Source of the DNA: VGJJ01 sp964480705
GTDB taxonomy: Archaea > Iainarchaeota > Iainarchaeia > Iainarchaeales > VGJJ01
Direction of reading: 5' to 3'
Assembly (NCBI GenBank): GCA_964480705.1
Contig: CAYZPC010000018.1
Location: 1 to 11,390 of the forward strand
Length of the DNA stretch: 11,390 nt
Position 1 is the stretch's first letter. The number at the start of each line of letters is the position of its first letter. Under the pieces are notes generated by a model. That model was not told the origin of the DNA. It searched no databases and saw only the letters and a program-made list of their open reading frames with translations. The translations under genes and the position numbers were made by a program. Of this stretch, positions 1 to 7,402 are shown piece by piece.

Positions 1-115
1 AATCCATTTCATCTTCAGAGACGATGAGTCCGCACTGCTGGCAGACGATTTCTCCCTTCTCGGAATCCTTTTTCAGTTTCGTACTTCCGCATTCCGGACA
101 CACGTTACCTGCCAT
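1..115 (-). CDS. tfb: Transcription initiation factor TFB (TFIIB homologue), N-terminal fragment
   Basis: The first 38 codons of a gene that runs off the left edge are visible. They encode an N-terminal zinc ribbon: C6-x2-C9 (CPEC) and C25-x2-C28 (CQQC, then GLIVSE). This spacing, so close to the start, is typical of archaeal TFB, which recruits RNA polymerase to TBP bound at the TATA box. The start ATG at 115 follows a GGTGG Shine-Dalgarno-like element (127-123) with a 7-nt spacer, so translation is probably leadered. The cyclin-fold core domains lie outside the window. Other zinc-ribbon proteins (for example TFS or RpoM) are possible, but the GLIVSEDEMD continuation after the second knuckle fits TFB best. 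Confidence 0.85.
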   Translation of the reverse strand, partial: MAGNVCPECGSTKLKKDSEKGEIVCQQCGLIVSEDEMD

Positions 116-256
116 GGCTCAACCACCTTCTCCAAAATGTACTGATAGAAACAGGACTAGCGAGGTTTCGAAGCATGGCTAGGACTGCTCGAACAGGACA
201 GTATACAATAAATGCTCATAAAGTAGTATATATACTTGCTGGTACAGTATATAAAT
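116..256 (-). promoter_or_regulatory. TFB 5' leader and promoter region with repeated TATA-like boxes
   Basis: Read on the minus strand, the region upstream of TFB has TTTATATAC (255-247), a canonical archaeal TATA box, then a second A/T box at 237-226 and a third weaker one (TTGTATAC) near 208-201. On the plus strand each box contains AGTATA, at 200-205, 225-230 and 246-251. Initiation from the outermost box would give a leader of about 110 nt; the inner boxes would give shorter leaders. An 8-nt direct repeat (AACAGGAC, 150-157 and 192-199) lies in the leader. From 257 to 366, between this promoter and the S8e stop codon, I see nothing further. Confidence 0.5.
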
Positions 257-366
257 AAAATGAAATTCCGCTTAAAATGGACCACGTTTGAGTGAGTTTA
301 GTTGATTTACCAGTATTCGTGCCCAGCTTCCGCTATGGGAGAAAAATAAGGTGCCACTACTCGAAA

Positions 367-852
367 TTATTCGCTTTTCTTGGCGCTTGTTTTAGTGGCT
401 TTTCCCGTTCGAGCGGTGCGTGTCGTGGTTTTTTTGGTGTCCACAGGCGCATCGGCCAATACTGCGGTGACGGTTCCGTCTTGTCCGGGTCGGCTTGTTA
501 CGCGGGCAAAGGCTTTGCTTCCATTTGCTTCAACTTCAATGAGTGTTCCTTTCGTAATAATGTTTCGTCGCACATACAGTCGGTTGGCGGGGTTTTCGTG
601 CACCCACACAATGCTCATGGAGCGTGTTTTTCCGCTCTTTTGATCCGTTACGGAGGCTTTTTGGGCTTTGGTAAGTTTGACTTTGACGGTGTTTCCCATT
701 CCGCGCATGGCTTTGTTTTCGTTTCCCTCTGTTGAGAGCGTAGTTGCGGTGAATTCTCCTCCTTTTTGGGAGAGTCGCTTACTCACGCCATCGCGTGTGC
801 GTAAAATTCCGCCCGTTTCTTTCCGGTTGCTTTTTTCGTGCCATTGGGTCAT
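367..852 (-). CDS. rps8e: 30S ribosomal protein S8e
   Basis: 161 residues. The protein has the S8e signature: an N-terminal KSNRKETGG block (residues 7-15) and a central VHENPANRLYVRRNIITKG block (about 84-102), then ARVTSRPGQDGTVTAVL. It is a small-subunit protein of archaeal and eukaryotic ribosomes. Archaeal members are usually about 125-130 residues; this one has an extra C-terminal tail of roughly 28 residues rich in Thr, Lys and Arg, likely disordered and RNA-contacting. The start ATG at 852 has GGTGA (861-857) four bases upstream, so unlike many neighbours it seems to use a Shine-Dalgarno site. It is transcribed away from the Cgi121-like gene. Confidence 0.95.
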   Translation of the reverse strand: MTQWHEKSNRKETGGILRTRDGVSKRLSQKGGEFTATTLSTEGNENKAMRGMGNTVKVKLTKAQKASVTDQKSGKTRSMSIVWVHENPANRLYVRRNIITKGTLIEVEANGSKAFARVTSRPGQDGTVTAVLADAPVDTKKTTTRTARTGKATKTSAKKSE

Positions 853-896
853 TGTTTCACCATCGTGTGTGCTGTGTTATCTTTCATTGAAGAAAG

Positions 897-908
897 GTCA
901 TTTATTCT
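897..908. promoter_or_regulatory. Shared A/T box between S8e and Cgi121-like genes
   Basis: The 76-bp divergent gap contains one clear A/T element, CATTTATT on the plus strand (AATAAATG on the minus strand). Its centre is about 26 bp before the ATG at 929, the archaeal TATA-to-start distance, so the rightward transcript would be leaderless. Leftward initiation would lie about 25 nt before the S8e ATG, leaving room for its GGTGA site. Box match is moderate; dual use is inferred. Confidence 0.45.
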
Positions 909-928
909 CGTGCGCCCTCTTGGTGCAT

Positions 929-1450
929 ATGAAGCCCTTTTTGGTGGATTTTTCTCGTATCGAGTCAAAACCCTGGGTTCTTGCAGCCGTTTGGGGCCAG
1001 CGAACTAAGAATGGGTCTGCGGACACGCTTAAAAAGCAATGGGCATCTTTGTCCGCCAAAGCCCCCTCCCACACCCCTTCTTCCGAGAGTTTCGTTCAAG
1101 TTCTCCCCTCGCGCGTGGCGGTTTCCCCCTCTCACATGGAATGGGTGGGTTTGGGCGTGCTTCGCGCACTCGAATCCAATTCCCTTCATTTTCGCCAACC
1201 CTCCCTCGAATTCGTCGCGCGGGCTGCGGGCACCTTTCAATGGAAGGATGCACTCCCCCGCATCACTCTTTCTTCCAAAGATGAGAATGTGGTTCTCATT
1301 TGGATGGGCCCCCGTGATGAGTGGAGCCCTACTCTTTTTTCGCGCCTTCAAAAAGAGTGGGGGTTTGTTCCGGCAAAAAAAATCCCGCAGGTGGATGAGC
1401 GTGTGGAGTTGAATGCCATTGAATCAAGCGCCCTTTCAGGTTTGGAATAA
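929..1450 (+). CDS. KEOPS complex subunit Cgi121-like protein
   Basis: 173 residues from ATG 929. Residues about 65-125 match the Cgi121 pattern: an amphipathic helix (SHMEWVGLGVLRALESN), then a block aligning with 'E-hydrophobic-x-x-R-A-x-G-x-x-Q-x-x-x-A' (EFVARAAGTFQWKDAL) followed by a beta strand NVVLIWMG. Cgi121 (Pcc2/TPRKB homologue) helps KEOPS make the t6A modification at position 37 of ANN-decoding tRNAs by binding the tRNA 3' end. The first 60 residues are divergent. The frame is open far upstream, across the S8e gene, but a TATA-like TTTATT 26 bp before 929 favours this ATG; a GTG at 923 is also possible. I recognise the family from recalled homologues only. Confidence 0.65.
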   Translation: MKPFLVDFSRIESKPWVLAAVWGQRTKNGSADTLKKQWASLSAKAPSHTPSSESFVQVLPSRVAVSPSHMEWVGLGVLRALESNSLHFRQPSLEFVARAAGTFQWKDALPRITLSSKDENVVLIWMGPRDEWSPTLFSRLQKEWGFVPAKKIPQVDERVELNAIESSALSGLE

Positions 1451-1461
1451 TATTTTTTTTG
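1446..1461 (+). promoter_or_regulatory. Possible promoter for the STT3-like gene / T-tract after Cgi121
   Basis: AATAATA followed by eight T residues overlaps the Cgi121 stop codon. It could be a TATA box giving a leader of about 27 nt for the next gene, or a termination tract for the upstream gene. The two genes are only 55 bp apart, so read-through is also possible. Confidence 0.3.
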
Positions 1462-1505
1462 CGCGCATGAAATTCAAAATGGTTGATTGGAATGGTTGAT
1501 GGCGC

Positions 1506-2975
1506 ATGAATCAAACAAAAATACTTGATAATTTTTTTCTTCCACGCACGTGGATTATTCTTCTCCTCATTGTTTTCCTCGCGGTAGCGGTGCGCAGTGT
1601 TCCCCTGCGTTTTGATGGAATGTTTGATCCCGATTCTCATTTTCATGCACGCCTGAGTAATGAGATTGCGCGCACGCATGATATCATCGAGTGGGACACC
1701 TTATCCTTGCAGGGGCGCGTGTATTCATACCCTCCTCTCTTGCACATGATGGTGGGTTTGCTCGCCGCGCTATCCAACACGGACGCATTGCTCGTGTTGA
1801 AAGTTTTTGGTTTGTTTGCGGGCGCACTCTCCGTTATTTCTGTTTTTCTCCTCGCGCGGCACGTGTCCAAATCTACTTCCATTGCATTGTGGTCATCTCT
1901 CTTCGCGGGATTGTCTAGCATTCTCATTTTTCGCACCGCGGCACACACGCGTCCGGATGGGTTGGCGGTTGCACTCATTCCATTCATTCTTTTCTTGTGG
2001 TTGTCCCGCCGCGAAAAGTGGGCGAGCGTGCTGAGCATTGCATTCGTATTATTGCACCCCCTCTCGGCCGTGTTTTTGGGTATTCTTTTGGGCGCGTGGT
2101 TCGTGTTGGGTGTTTTTCGACGCATAACATATCCCATTCTCCTTCCTTTTGCCATGCTCGGAATGGTCGCGGTTTTTTTTCTATGGGTTGCGAGCATTGG
2201 TTTGCCTCTCGCGGATTACCATTCCAATCTCCTCTCCGAAGCAAGTGAATTAGTTCCATTCACTCTTCTCTCGTTCATCATTTACTTTCCCTTATCCTGG
2301 ATGTTTGCATTAGTAGGAGGACTCAAGACAAAACCTCCCGTGCTTTTGCTCGTCTGGCTGGGCGTGAGTATTGTGCTGGCCACGTTTGGCATGCGCTTTG
2401 CCATGTATTTTGTCCCCTTTTTTGCCATTCTTGCAGGGTTTGGTGTCTCGTGGGTTTTTTCTAAACTTCTTCCCGACCCGCGCACGTTTCCCGTGTTTGC
2501 AATCCTTTTTCTCATTCTCGCAAGTGTTTCCATATTTGTGGTGGTGGATTCCATTCGCCCGTATGTGAACGCAGGCGAACATTCTGCATTGAATTTTTTG
2601 CGTGAAAATGGAAACGCGGGCGATGCCGTGCTTGCGTCCTGGGACCAGGGTCACGTACTCACGTATTACACCAACCTTCCCGTAGTGATTGATGGCTATT
2701 TTGAGTTCGCTCATGATTTGGATGCGCGAAATGCTGCGTGGAAGAATGTTTTTTCGAGTTCCAATTGCAAAACCATTCTTACCGCGATTGACCAATTCTC
2801 TGCGCGCTTTGTGTATTTGTCGCGCGACGAATTATTTTCTCCCACGGCGCGCACGGGCATTCTCGAGTTGCAAAACTGCCCCGGTCTTGCACTCGTTTTT
2901 TCTTCGGATGATGCACGCGTGTACGAGCGCGTGCGCGAATCACAACCAAATCTTGAAATAGTGGGCAATGCCTAA
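1506..2975 (+). CDS. STT3/AglB-like GT-C family membrane glycosyltransferase
   Basis: 489 residues with many membrane helices (first at about 15-32, others up to about 348) and a soluble C-terminal part of about 140 residues. DPDSHFH (41-47), just after the first helix, corresponds to the metal-binding D-x-D of the first external loop in STT3/AglB enzymes. R297 in GMRFAMYFVP (295-304) fits the conserved late-helix Arg, and SWDQGHVLTYYTNLPVV (378-394) resembles the WWDYG sequon-binding block. These enzymes transfer lipid-linked glycans to Asn. The classical WWDYG is altered to SWDQG, and at 489 residues it is much shorter than typical AglB (about 800 or more), with no visible DK/MI motif. A different GT-C transferase using a lipid-phosphate sugar donor is possible. 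No strong Shine-Dalgarno site. Confidence 0.65.
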   Translation: MNQTKILDNFFLPRTWIILLLIVFLAVAVRSVPLRFDGMFDPDSHFHARLSNEIARTHDIIEWDTLSLQGRVYSYPPLLHMMVGLLAALSNTDALLVLKVFGLFAGALSVISVFLLARHVSKSTSIALWSSLFAGLSSILIFRTAAHTRPDGLAVALIPFILFLWLSRREKWASVLSIAFVLLHPLSAVFLGILLGAWFVLGVFRRITYPILLPFAMLGMVAVFFLWVASIGLPLADYHSNLLSEASELVPFTLLSFIIYFPLSWMFALVGGLKTKPPVLLLVWLGVSIVLATFGMRFAMYFVPFFAILAGFGVSWVFSKLLPDPRTFPVFAILFLILASVSIFVVVDSIRPYVNAGEHSALNFLRENGNAGDAVLASWDQGHVLTYYTNLPVVIDGYFEFAHDLDARNAAWKNVFSSSNCKTILTAIDQFSARFVYLSRDELFSPTARTGILELQNCPGLALVFSSDDARVYERVRESQPNLEIVGNA

Positions 2976-3009
2976 TTTTTAGTTTTTTGATATTTTTTTT
3001 GTTTTTTTG
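2976..3009 (+). terminator. T-rich termination tract after the STT3-like gene
   Basis: Runs of five, six, eight and seven T residues directly after the stop codon, without a stable hairpin. This is the usual form of archaeal intrinsic termination, and it separates this gene from the convergent Hef gene. Confidence 0.6.
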
Positions 3010-3027
3010 AATAAGTGTGCGTGCGAA

Positions 3028-5580
3028 TTAATCAAATGGTAATTCCGCATCTTCCTGCTTTGCATGCTCTTCCGCAGCCGCTTCTTCGGGAACAGTTTCA
3101 TCAAAATGTTCTAATTCTTTTAACAATTCTTTTTCTTTTTCATGTTTCGCTGTCGCGCGCGGTTTTTCTTTCTCATAGGGTTGCGTGAGCACATCCAATA
3201 TTGCTTGCGCTTTTTTGGGCCCAATGTTTTCCACTTCTTTCAATTCTTCTTTCGTTGCATTCACGAGTTTTTGTACGCTTCCAAAGTGCTCAAGCAGGGA
3301 TTTCGCAGCGGTGGGGCCAATTTGAGGCAACCCCTCCACGATGAATTGCTGCTGTTCCCCGCGCGTAAACCCTTTTCTCCCCACTCGCAAGCGAATTTCT
3401 TTATCATTTCCTAATTGTTCCCGCTTCGCCATGAGGTGAATGTATTTGGCGGTTTCCTGTGCATTTTTGGTGTAGAAAATGGGAATGCGATACGTGAGTG
3501 CGATAGTGGAGAGCATTCCAATAATGGCATTTTCATGAATATTTCGCAGCGTGAACAAGTCTTCTGGTTTTCCTTCCAAAATAAGCAGCGGCCGCGCGTA
3601 CGCTTGGCTCATATTCAATAATTGTCCAAGTAATCGTCCATCAGTCACGCTGCTCAAAAAATCTTCCACGGTTTTTCGTTCCACCACCACATCGGGGCCA
3701 ATCACAAAGTCTCCTACTTCGAGTGTTTTCGTGTGCACTCTCACATCCGGATAGAATGATAGTTCGCGCAGCACCGAAGATGCTTGCTCTCTCGCGTCCG
3801 CGAAAATAAACACGTGCTCCGAGTCCGGCGTGTGATGAAAGAGCGTGGATTGTCCACCCTTCCATTCGCTCGCGGATGGCGCGGGTTCTTCTCCGTCCGG
3901 CAGGAGGGGATTTGAAATGTTTTCTAATTGAGAAATAATTCCATTCGCGCGAGCAGGGTTGGTGGTTGTGCGCGCGTGCTGGTGCAGGGGTTTGTGTTCC
4001 ATCGGTTGAGCGTTGGATTGCATCGATAACCGTTGGAGTGTTTCATGCATCGTTCGTTCTTTTCGCTTTGCCGCCCAATACATTCCCTCATCCATTGTTT
4101 TTTCGGCCATGAGAATAATGACTCTTCCTTCGGCTTTTCGTCCCGTTCTTCCTCGGCGCTGGATCAACCTAATTTCGCTCGGCACGGGCTCGTAAAATAT
4201 TACCAAATCCACGCTCGGAATGTCCAATCCTTCTTCCGCCACACTCGAGGCAACGAGAGCGTTATATTTTCCTTCGCGAAATTCCTCTAGTAAGGCAATT
4301 TGTTTTTTTTGCGACAATCCTTTGTCTTTCAGTGATTTGTTGGCCTGTCCAATGAATCGCGCGGCTTTAATTCCGGGTGTTTCATTCAATTGGTCTGTCA
4401 CAAACCCCACGCTATCGCGATAGTGGTTGAACACCAGCACGCGTGATTCGGGATTTTCCTCAAATTGTTTTTGTAAAATACTTTTTAACAAGGCTAATTT
4501 GGGGTGTTCCACATTTTCCGCGGTGAGTTTTTCTTCTAATTTGAATGCTTTTTGAATTTCCTCATGGTTTGAGATGAGCCCCGCGGCCTTTGGGCTTCCC
4601 ACTAAACCACTGGCGTGTTTCAATTTGGCAAAATACTCATGCAGGGAGTGAATGCCCTGGCTTTCCAATAATGTAATCGCGTGCGACACTTTCATCACCG
4701 CGGCTGCGCGTGAAACTGCTTGATAGAGTTGGGGTTTCGTCGTACCGTACTTGATCATGTCTTCTCTCAATTGTGCTTGCAATTGCAATAAGTCCGTGCG
4801 TCGAATAAAGTTCGCGTGCATGTTTCGCGCGTACCCTATTTTTTTGAAGAAAATGATTTGTTCGCTCAAAAATTTTTGCAAATGTCCTTTCAACACGTAA
4901 AATTCTTCCGGTAGTTTGACTTTTTTCCACTCCACTTTAATTTCATTCACATACGGTTTCACATCCTCATCCTGGAGGGTTTTCACCACAATGTGTTGCA
5001 CATACAAGTTTTTGCAAATGTCCTGAATTTCTTCCTCTCCGCTTCCCGGTGAGGCGGTGAGTGCGAGAATGCGCTTGGTCGTTTTGTGCGTGACAGTTCC
5101 CCAAAACATTTTCGCGAGATAAACATAACTGTATTCTTTCACGCTTCGGTGCGCCTCATCAAAAATAATTAATTGCACCTCATTGAGTGTTGACTTTCCC
5201 GTGAGTAAATCATTTTCGATTGTTTGCGGTGTCGCAGTGATGATGGCGCTTTCATTCCAAATTTTAGCACGCTTCTCCGGACTCAATGCCCCAGTTAACA
5301 CGTTAATCGTGTCTGGATGCAGTGTTAAAAATTCGCGCAAGCGTGTTTGATGCTGCACTGCCAATGGTTTGGTGGGTGCGAGAAACAAAATTTTTTGGTG
5401 AGGATTTTTCTCCAGCATGCGCGCGCAAAGCATGGCGGCAATCACTGTTTTTCCCAACGCAGTGGGCGCTACCACCAGAGTGTTTCCTTTCTCTTCCACT
5501 TGCGCCACGATTACTTCTTGGTATAACCTTCGTTCCACCGTATTGGGTTTGAGCAAAGGATGCGTCACAAAAGAGGACAT
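3028..5580 (-). CDS. hef: Hef: fused FANCM-type helicase and XPF-type nuclease
   Basis: 850 residues from ATG 5580. The N-terminal SF2 helicase has PTALGKT (Walker A, about 39-45; G-to-A relative to the usual PTGLGKT), DEAH (141-144), TASPG (175-179) and motif VI QRRGRTGR (474-481), with a long helical insert between the RecA folds as in Hef/FANCM. A low-complexity linker (about 520-590) leads to an ERCC4 nuclease with DARE (595-598) and ERKTVED (634-640), all catalytic residues intact. Tandem helix-hairpin-helix motifs follow (about 750-800), then a charged tail ending ELPFD. Hef processes stalled forks and branched DNA. An in-frame ATG at 5625 exists, but 5580 has an A/T box 27 bp upstream and AGGAGA 9 nt before it, and gives a normal N-terminus. 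Confidence 0.93.
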   Translation of the reverse strand: MSSFVTHPLLKPNTVERRLYQEVIVAQVEEKGNTLVVAPTALGKTVIAAMLCARMLEKNPHQKILFLAPTKPLAVQHQTRLREFLTLHPDTINVLTGALSPEKRAKIWNESAIITATPQTIENDLLTGKSTLNEVQLIIFDEAHRSVKEYSYVYLAKMFWGTVTHKTTKRILALTASPGSGEEEIQDICKNLYVQHIVVKTLQDEDVKPYVNEIKVEWKKVKLPEEFYVLKGHLQKFLSEQIIFFKKIGYARNMHANFIRRTDLLQLQAQLREDMIKYGTTKPQLYQAVSRAAAVMKVSHAITLLESQGIHSLHEYFAKLKHASGLVGSPKAAGLISNHEEIQKAFKLEEKLTAENVEHPKLALLKSILQKQFEENPESRVLVFNHYRDSVGFVTDQLNETPGIKAARFIGQANKSLKDKGLSQKKQIALLEEFREGKYNALVASSVAEEGLDIPSVDLVIFYEPVPSEIRLIQRRGRTGRKAEGRVIILMAEKTMDEGMYWAAKRKERTMHETLQRLSMQSNAQPMEHKPLHQHARTTTNPARANGIISQLENISNPLLPDGEEPAPSASEWKGGQSTLFHHTPDSEHVFIFADAREQASSVLRELSFYPDVRVHTKTLEVGDFVIGPDVVVERKTVEDFLSSVTDGRLLGQLLNMSQAYARPLLILEGKPEDLFTLRNIHENAIIGMLSTIALTYRIPIFYTKNAQETAKYIHLMAKREQLGNDKEIRLRVGRKGFTRGEQQQFIVEGLPQIGPTAAKSLLEHFGSVQKLVNATKEELKEVENIGPKKAQAILDVLTQPYEKEKPRATAKHEKEKELLKELEHFDETVPEEAAAEEHAKQEDAELPFD

Positions 5581-5602
5581 ACTACCATGTCTCCTTCCCG
5601 CG

Positions 5603-5612
5603 TATTTTAAAT
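5603..5612 (-). promoter_or_regulatory. TATA box for hef
   Basis: On the minus strand ATTTAAAATA is centred about 27 bp before ATG 5580. It lies inside the reading frame that would be added by the alternative start at 5625, which argues for the shorter protein. Confidence 0.5.
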
Positions 5613-5711
5613 CCACTAATACCATTTCGCCGAGAAAATCGCTTTTATTTGTCTTTTTCTCTCATTTTAAGGCATTTTTGAACTTTTTTTTGAAAAAAAC
5701 GCTACCATTGG

Positions 5712-5720
5712 GTTTTATAT
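5712..5720 (+). promoter_or_regulatory. TATA box for the histone gene
   Basis: GTTTTATAT is a good archaeal TATA match. Initiation would fall near 5740-5745, downstream of the ATG at 5727, so the histone is more likely to start at 5814 with a leader of about 70 nt. Confidence 0.5.
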
Positions 5721-5813
5721 TTTCCAATGTATCGTATTCGTCTATCAAAACATAACTCGTGGTTGGGTTTGGTTTGTAAAAAAATTGTTGAGGAAAAAAG
5801 GTTGGGATATGTT

Positions 5814-6017
5814 ATGGGTGAACTACCATTAGCCGCTGTGGATCGAATCATTCGCAAAGCCACCGGTGTACGTGTTTCGGAAGAGGCTGCTAAAGCTCTT
5901 GCGGAGCAATTGGAAGAGATGGGCATGACCATTTCGCGCGAAGCGAGTGTGTTTGCCAAGCACGCGAACCGAAAAACAATCACGGGCGCGGATATTAAGC
6001 TGGCGATTAAGAAATAG
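5814..6017 (+). CDS. Archaeal histone (HMfB-type)
   Basis: 67 residues forming a single histone fold: LPLAAVDRIIRKATG (helix 1 and loop), a long central helix SEEAAKALAEQLEEMGMTISREASVFAKHA, then RKTITGADIKLAIKK. Typical archaeal histones are 65-70 residues and wrap DNA as dimers or longer stacks. The 'RKTITGADI' loop and the R-x-S/T-pair pattern are conserved. The frame is open back to an ATG at 5727, which would add 29 residues not typical of histones; the TATA position argues against it, though a short N-terminal extension cannot be excluded. It is divergent from hef with a 230-bp space. Confidence 0.93.
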   Translation: MGELPLAAVDRIIRKATGVRVSEEAAKALAEQLEEMGMTISREASVFAKHANRKTITGADIKLAIKK

Positions 6018-6040
6018 TTTTTTTTTAATTATTTTTTTGG
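6018..6040 (+). terminator. T-tract terminator after the histone gene
   Basis: Nine T residues, AATTA, then seven T residues immediately after the stop codon, without a hairpin. It separates the histone from the convergent FKBP gene. Confidence 0.6.
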
Positions 6041-6058
6041 AATGCAAGCGGCGCATTG

Positions 6059-6604
6059 TTACGCCGTGTTGCTTATTCCAACAATTTCTACTTCAAACGT
6101 CAAGCGCTTGCCTGCGAGTGCGTGGTTAAAGTCCAATTTGACTTTTCCGGTGACAGGGTCGTATGAAACCAGTTTGGCTTGTCCCGCGGACGAGTTAACC
6201 GTAATTCCAACGGTTAATGGAATATTGGCATCCGTGAGTTGTTTTCCATCCACTTCCACAATGCGCGCAGGGTCAACGACACCATATGCTTGTTCGGCTT
6301 CAATCACAATTGTTTTTTTCTCGCCAACTTTCATTCCTAATAACCCATTGTCAAATCCTTCAATGAGTCCCCCAACTCCCACGCGGAATGTGGCGGGGCT
6401 TCCTTCATCGGTTTGGTCGAAAATGGTTCCATCGTCGAGTGTTCCCTTGTAGTATAATTTCACGTAGTTTCCTTTCTGAATCGTGTCTGTCACAATGGTT
6501 CCCTCCAATAAATTACTTTGATTCGCCCCTTCCTTTGAGGGTAGTTCCGTGCACCCCGCGAAGGCAAGGGTGAGCAACAGAATCACGAGCATCATTTTCT
6601 GCAT
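6059..6604 (-). CDS. FKBP-type peptidyl-prolyl isomerase (SlyD-like), predicted lipoprotein
   Basis: 181 residues. A short signal peptide (residues 1-17, hydrophobic core MMLVILLLTLAFA) ends at AGC, with C18 in lipobox position, so the protein is probably anchored outside the cell membrane. The FKBP core starts at about 44 (GNYVKLYYKGTLDDGTIFDQT) with GLIEGFDNGLLGMKVGEKK (79-97), then an insert-in-flap domain (about 110-150) and a return to the fold at VKLDFNHALAGKRLTFEVEIV. This domain order is that of SlyD and archaeal long FKBPs, which are cis-trans prolyl isomerases with chaperone activity. It lies 26 bp after the kinase gene on the same strand, so it is likely the last gene of that operon. 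The Phe at lipobox position -3 is unusual. Confidence 0.9.
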   Translation of the reverse strand: MQKMMLVILLLTLAFAGCTELPSKEGANQSNLLEGTIVTDTIQKGNYVKLYYKGTLDDGTIFDQTDEGSPATFRVGVGGLIEGFDNGLLGMKVGEKKTIVIEAEQAYGVVDPARIVEVDGKQLTDANIPLTVGITVNSSAGQAKLVSYDPVTGKVKLDFNHALAGKRLTFEVEIVGISNTA

Positions 6605-6630
6605 ACACTCAACAACTCCCTGCGTGTTTT

Positions 6631-7263
6631 TTAATCCCTAGCATGTTGAGAGTTTTTTTCCCCGAGGAGTGCCTTCACCACATTGAATGTTTGCTCCGCG
6701 GACATGTTTTCATTATCAATCACCACATCAAACGGGGTGAAATCCTCTCCCATTTGAATACCATACAAGTTTTTCCAAATGCGCTTGTCTGCTTTCATGC
6801 GTGCGCGAATATCTTTTTTGGCTTCGTGTGCGGAAATATCATCCCGTTTTCCCACGCGCTGCGAGCGGGCTTTTTCGGATGCAGTTAGCCATATTCGGAT
6901 AGCTTTTCCCTTGTACAACCACGGCATGAGCCGCGCATCCGTGACCGAGCAGGGATTTTTTTTCAATTCGCGTAAAAGCGTTTGGTCCACCGTTCGGTCA
7001 ATCACCAAATTTTCGGCGCGAATGGTTAATCCTCTTTTTCCCGCATCCGTTTCCCAAAAACCGTGCGAAACATCTTTGGTTTTTTTAGAAACGTGTTCAT
7101 TTTTCATTCGCTTCAAAACAAGTTTTCGATGAATTTCCGACGCCGAAATATAGTTCAGTCTAAAATGCTTCGCGAGATGTTTAGCAAGTGTGCTTTTTCC
7201 GCTTCCAATAAATCCCGAAATAAGAATGGGGCAGGGTTTGCTTTCGCGTGCGCGTGTTTTCAC
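6631..7263 (-). CDS. cmk: Cytidylate kinase-family protein (archaeal type)
   Basis: 210 residues from GTG 7263. A P-loop GFIGSGKST (17-25) is followed by YISASEIHRKL (38-48), TDARLMPWLYKG (108-119, the NMP-binding arm), IWLTASEKARSQRVGKRDDIS (124-144, lid region), KNLYGIQ (164-170) and DVVIDNENMSAE (179-190). This order and the conserved IWLTA and YGI elements match archaeal CMP kinase, which phosphorylates CMP/dCMP. The middle segment (about 50-90) is more divergent, so another small-molecule kinase of the family is possible. The GTG start overlaps the upstream TGA stop as GTGA, implying translational coupling; a farther GTG at 7290 is less likely. In many archaea cmk follows a small membrane-protein gene, as here. 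Confidence 0.75.
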   Translation of the reverse strand: MKTRARESKPCPILISGFIGSGKSTLAKHLAKHFRLNYISASEIHRKLVLKRMKNEHVSKKTKDVSHGFWETDAGKRGLTIRAENLVIDRTVDQTLLRELKKNPCSVTDARLMPWLYKGKAIRIWLTASEKARSQRVGKRDDISAHEAKKDIRARMKADKRIWKNLYGIQMGEDFTPFDVVIDNENMSAEQTFNVVKALLGEKNSQHARD

Positions 7264-7373
7264 GGAATCACCAAAACAATGAGCGTGCACACCCCGGCAA
7301 TGATGGCTGCATGAATCAAAATTTCCCGCGCCACGGAGTCAATATCATTTTCATTCATTTTTTTCATTTGCAT
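7260..7373 (-). CDS. Small single-span membrane protein, or C-terminal part of a split gene
   Basis: From ATG 7373 it would be 37 residues, MQMKKMNENDIDSVAREI and then a hydrophobic helix to the C-terminal VIP. The same frame is open back to 7445, overlapping the end of the next gene upstream by 43 bp. Two further ATGs (7367, 7358) are equally possible and no Shine-Dalgarno site is evident. The pattern, a short 'A-R-x-I' amphipathic stretch and then one membrane span ending in 'LP/IP', would make sense as the third helix of the preceding two-helix protein, reached by a -1 frameshift. Its TGA overlaps the GTG of the kinase gene. No function is known to me. Confidence 0.45.
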   Translation of the reverse strand: MQMKKMNENDIDSVAREILIHAAIIAGVCTLIVLVIP

Positions 7374-7402
7374 CACATGCCATTTTTGTTTTTCTCTTTT
7401 CG

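Noticed and set aside
157..182. CTAGC...GCTAG inverted repeat in the TFB leader
   Set aside because: Only 5-bp arms with a 16-nt loop; too weak to call a regulatory structure.
292..735. Long plus-strand frame opposite S8e
   Set aside because: It is antisense to a clear ribosomal protein gene, with low-complexity Gly/Phe/Ser composition and no family resemblance.
668..928. N-terminal extension of the Cgi121-like frame
   Set aside because: It runs antisense through S8e and its promoter; the A/T box at 900-906 points to ATG 929.
1643..2795. Long minus-strand frames opposite the STT3-like gene
   Set aside because: They are basic, low-complexity shadows of a hydrophobic membrane-protein gene.
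5581..5625. Hef start at ATG 5625
   Set aside because: Its extra 15 residues overlap the likely TATA box; ATG 5580 has better upstream signals and a normal N-terminus.
5727..5813. 29-residue N-terminal extension of the histone
   Set aside because: ATG 5727 lies before the expected transcription start, and the extension is unlike archaeal histones.
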